Below, in pieces: positions 41,776-42,781 of a stretch of 42,781 nt of DNA (positions are counted from its first letter, which is position 1; the number at the start of each line of letters is the position of its first letter). A program made the position numbers and the translations under genes. This DNA comes from Chthoniobacterales bacterium. Its GTDB lineage: Bacteria; Verrucomicrobiota; Verrucomicrobiia; Chthoniobacterales; UBA10450. Location: assembly GCA_013821455.1 (NCBI GenBank), contig JACDGS010000036.1, positions 1 through 42,781 of the forward strand, given 5' to 3'. The notes below the pieces were generated by a model. The model saw only the letters and a program-made list of their open reading frames with translations. It had not been told where the DNA came from and ran no database searches.

Positions 41776-42781
41776 CTAGCCGACGGACCCTTCCATCTCA
41801 AGTTCGATCAGGCGTTTCAGCTCGACGGAATACTCCATGGGGAATTGCCTAACGAGATCATTGACGAAACCGTTGACGCTCAAACTCATCGCCTGCGCTT
41901 GGGTCAATCCGCGCTGTTGCATGTAGAAGATCTGCTCGGCCGAGACCTGGCTGACGCTTGCTTCGTGCTGCACCGCGTTGCCGGTGCCGCGGACGGTGAT
42001 CGCTGGATAAGTATCGGTACGGCTATTCGAGTTGATCAGAAGCGCGTCGCACTCGGTGTTGTTCTTGCAGTTTTTCAGATGCTTGGGCACGTGGACGAGC
42101 CCGCGATAAGTAGCGCGGCCGGTGCCGATGCTGATCGATTTGGAAATGATGTTGCTCGTCGTTTCATCGGCGGCGTGAACCATTTTCGCGCCGGTATCCT
42201 GGTGCTGACCGTCACCGGCGAGCGCGATGGAGATGACTTCGCCGCGGGCTTTGCGGCCTTTCATAACCACGCCGGGATATTTCATCGTTAGGCGCGAGCC
42301 GATGTTGCAGTCGATCCATTTTACCTCGGCGTTTTCGTGCGCAAGTCCGCGTTTGGTCACGAGGTTGAAGACGTTGTTCGACCAGTTTTGCACGGTGATG
42401 TATTGGATCTTCGCGCCCTTCAGCGCGACCAATTCCACAACCGCGCTGTGCAAAGTCGCGGTGTTGAATTTCGGCGCGGTGCAGCCTTCCATGTAGGTCA
42501 GCTCGGAGCCTTCATCGCAGATGATGAGCGTGCGTTCGAACTGGCCGAAATTCTCGGCGTTGATGCGGAAGTAAGCCTGCAATGGGTGTTTCACTTTCAC
42601 ACCCGGCGGCACGTAGATGAACGAGCCGCCGCTAAAAACCGCGCTGTTCAGCGCGCTGAATTTGTTGTCGCCGGTCGGGATGACTTTGCCAAACCACTTC
42701 CGGAAAATCTCCGGATGTTCCTTCAAACCATCCGCGCTGCCGACGAAGATGACGCCCTGTTCGCCAACGGCTTTTTTGATG
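41776..42781 (-). CDS. sufB: Fe-S cluster assembly protein SufB (partial, runs off the window)
   Basis: C-terminal 335 residues of SufB. The reading frame is open to the window edge, so the N-terminus and start codon lie outside. Hallmarks are [99 protein letters not shown] and [60 protein letters not shown]. The final codons are duplicated beyond the toxin-antitoxin pair. Downstream order is sufB, toxin, antitoxin, sufD. Confidence 0.95.
   Translation of the reverse strand, partial: IKKAVGEQGVIFVGSADGLKEHPEIFRKWFGKVIPTGDNKFSALNSAVFSGGSFIYVPPGVKVKHPLQAYFRINAENFGQFERTLIICDEGSELTYMEGCTAPKFNTATLHSAVVELVALKGAKIQYITVQNWSNNVFNLVTKRGLAHENAEVKWIDCNIGSRLTMKYPGVVMKGRKARGEVISIALAGDGQHQDTGAKMVHAADETTSNIISKSISIGTGRATYRGLVHVPKHLKNCKNNTECDALLINSNSRTDTYPAITVRGTGNAVQHEASVSQVSAEQIFYMQQRGLTQAQAMSLSVNGFVNDLVRQFPMEYSVELKRLIELEMEGSVG

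Larger units (their letters stand above)
223..42293. repeat. Dispersed 9-base word GCCTAACGA, 70 exact copies
   Basis: Exact copies on either strand begin at 223, 878, 1504, 1515, 1826, 3429, 3680, 4287, 4331, 4577, 4855, 4908, 5493, 5594, 5815, 6264, 6550, 6849, 6991, 8044, 8356, 8981, 9282, 9850, 10126, 10571, 10669, 11012, 11109, 11495, 13168, 13241, 14087, 14595, 14605, 15144, 15419, 16512, 17424, 17482, 17939, 18478, 18958, 20339, 21071, 21103, 21642, 21966, 22238, 22679, 24820, 25508, 25546, 26104, 26517, 27850, 29205, 31237, 34467, 35294, 35827, 35946, 36385, 36442, 37189, 37254, 38940, 39925, 41847 and 42285. About 20 one-mismatch copies also occur. In genes the word reads as PNE/PND, LTN/LTI, SLG or VRR. 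Counted by eye, so a few may be missed. Confidence 0.9.

Noticed and set aside
223-42293. The 9-base word as a Chi, KOPS or terminus-directed signal
   Set aside because: The two orientations are nearly equal on one strand, whereas such signals are strongly strand-biased. A whole-genome plot would be needed to exclude a weak bias.
42726-42726. SufB starting at TTG 42726
   Set aside because: The frame is open to the window edge and the preceding codons ([18 protein letters not shown]) are SufB-like, so the gene is cut by the window and does not start here.
1-42781. CRISPR array, tRNA, rRNA, prophage or insertion-sequence transposase
   Set aside because: No regularly spaced direct repeats, no tRNA-like or rRNA sequence and no transposase or integrase frame were seen on either strand.

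Overview
The window looks like a chromosomal segment of an uncultivated or poorly described member of the Verrucomicrobiota, possibly Chthoniobacterales-like. This is inferred from the style of the division cluster, the secretion-type proteins and the GC-rich sequence; there is no rRNA to confirm it. It is gene-dense, with no tRNA, rRNA, CRISPR array, prophage or transposase visible.

Layout. (1) 48-19,862, minus strand: an almost complete dcw (division and cell wall) cluster, read in the order mraZ, rsmH, ftsL, ftsI, murE, murF, mraY, murD, a LysM membrane gene, ftsW, murG, a fused murC-murB, ddl, ftsQ, ftsA, ftsZ. Many junctions are ATGA-type overlaps, but four are opened by hairpin-rich repeat elements. 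A promoter with four TGG-type MraZ boxes at 10-bp spacing lies in front of mraZ. (2) 19,829-26,216, plus strand: a secreted YD-repeat-like protein, then an ExbB/TolQ-ExbD/TolR-TonB-like set, a small zinc-ribbon membrane protein, a GuaB3-type IMP dehydrogenase relative, fabF, a DUF2905 protein and a family-4-like uracil-DNA glycosylase. (3) 26,348-31,994, plus strand: a ThuA-like protein, then a CecR-type TetR regulator leading a tripartite efflux operon (EmrB-type MFS pump, HlyD/EmrA adaptor, NodT-type outer membrane factor). (4) 32,586-36,617, minus strand: an ABCG-like ABC transporter and two unfamiliar envelope proteins. (5) 36,662-42,781: an AsmA-like protein, a small secreted protein, an O-methyltransferase, a CBS-pair protein and a suf locus in which a RelE/ParE-type toxin-antitoxin pair sits between sufB and sufD.

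The strongest unexplained signal is a 9-base word, GCCTAACGA (reverse complement TCGTTAGGC). I counted 70 exact copies on the two strands, about one per 610 bp, where roughly 0.3 would be expected by chance. About nine in ten are inside genes, both orientations are about equally common, and some copies supply stop codons or form hairpins. It behaves like a DNA uptake sequence or another genome-wide address word, and I do not know it from any described system. Density falls to about one per 1.7 kb in the efflux/ABC-accessory block, which also looks lower in GC.

Other points of interest are two palindromic repeat families, an FtsZ whose T7 loop lacks the usual Asp residues, the MurC-MurB fusion, and a duplicated sufB 3' end that brackets the toxin-antitoxin pair like an insertion scar.
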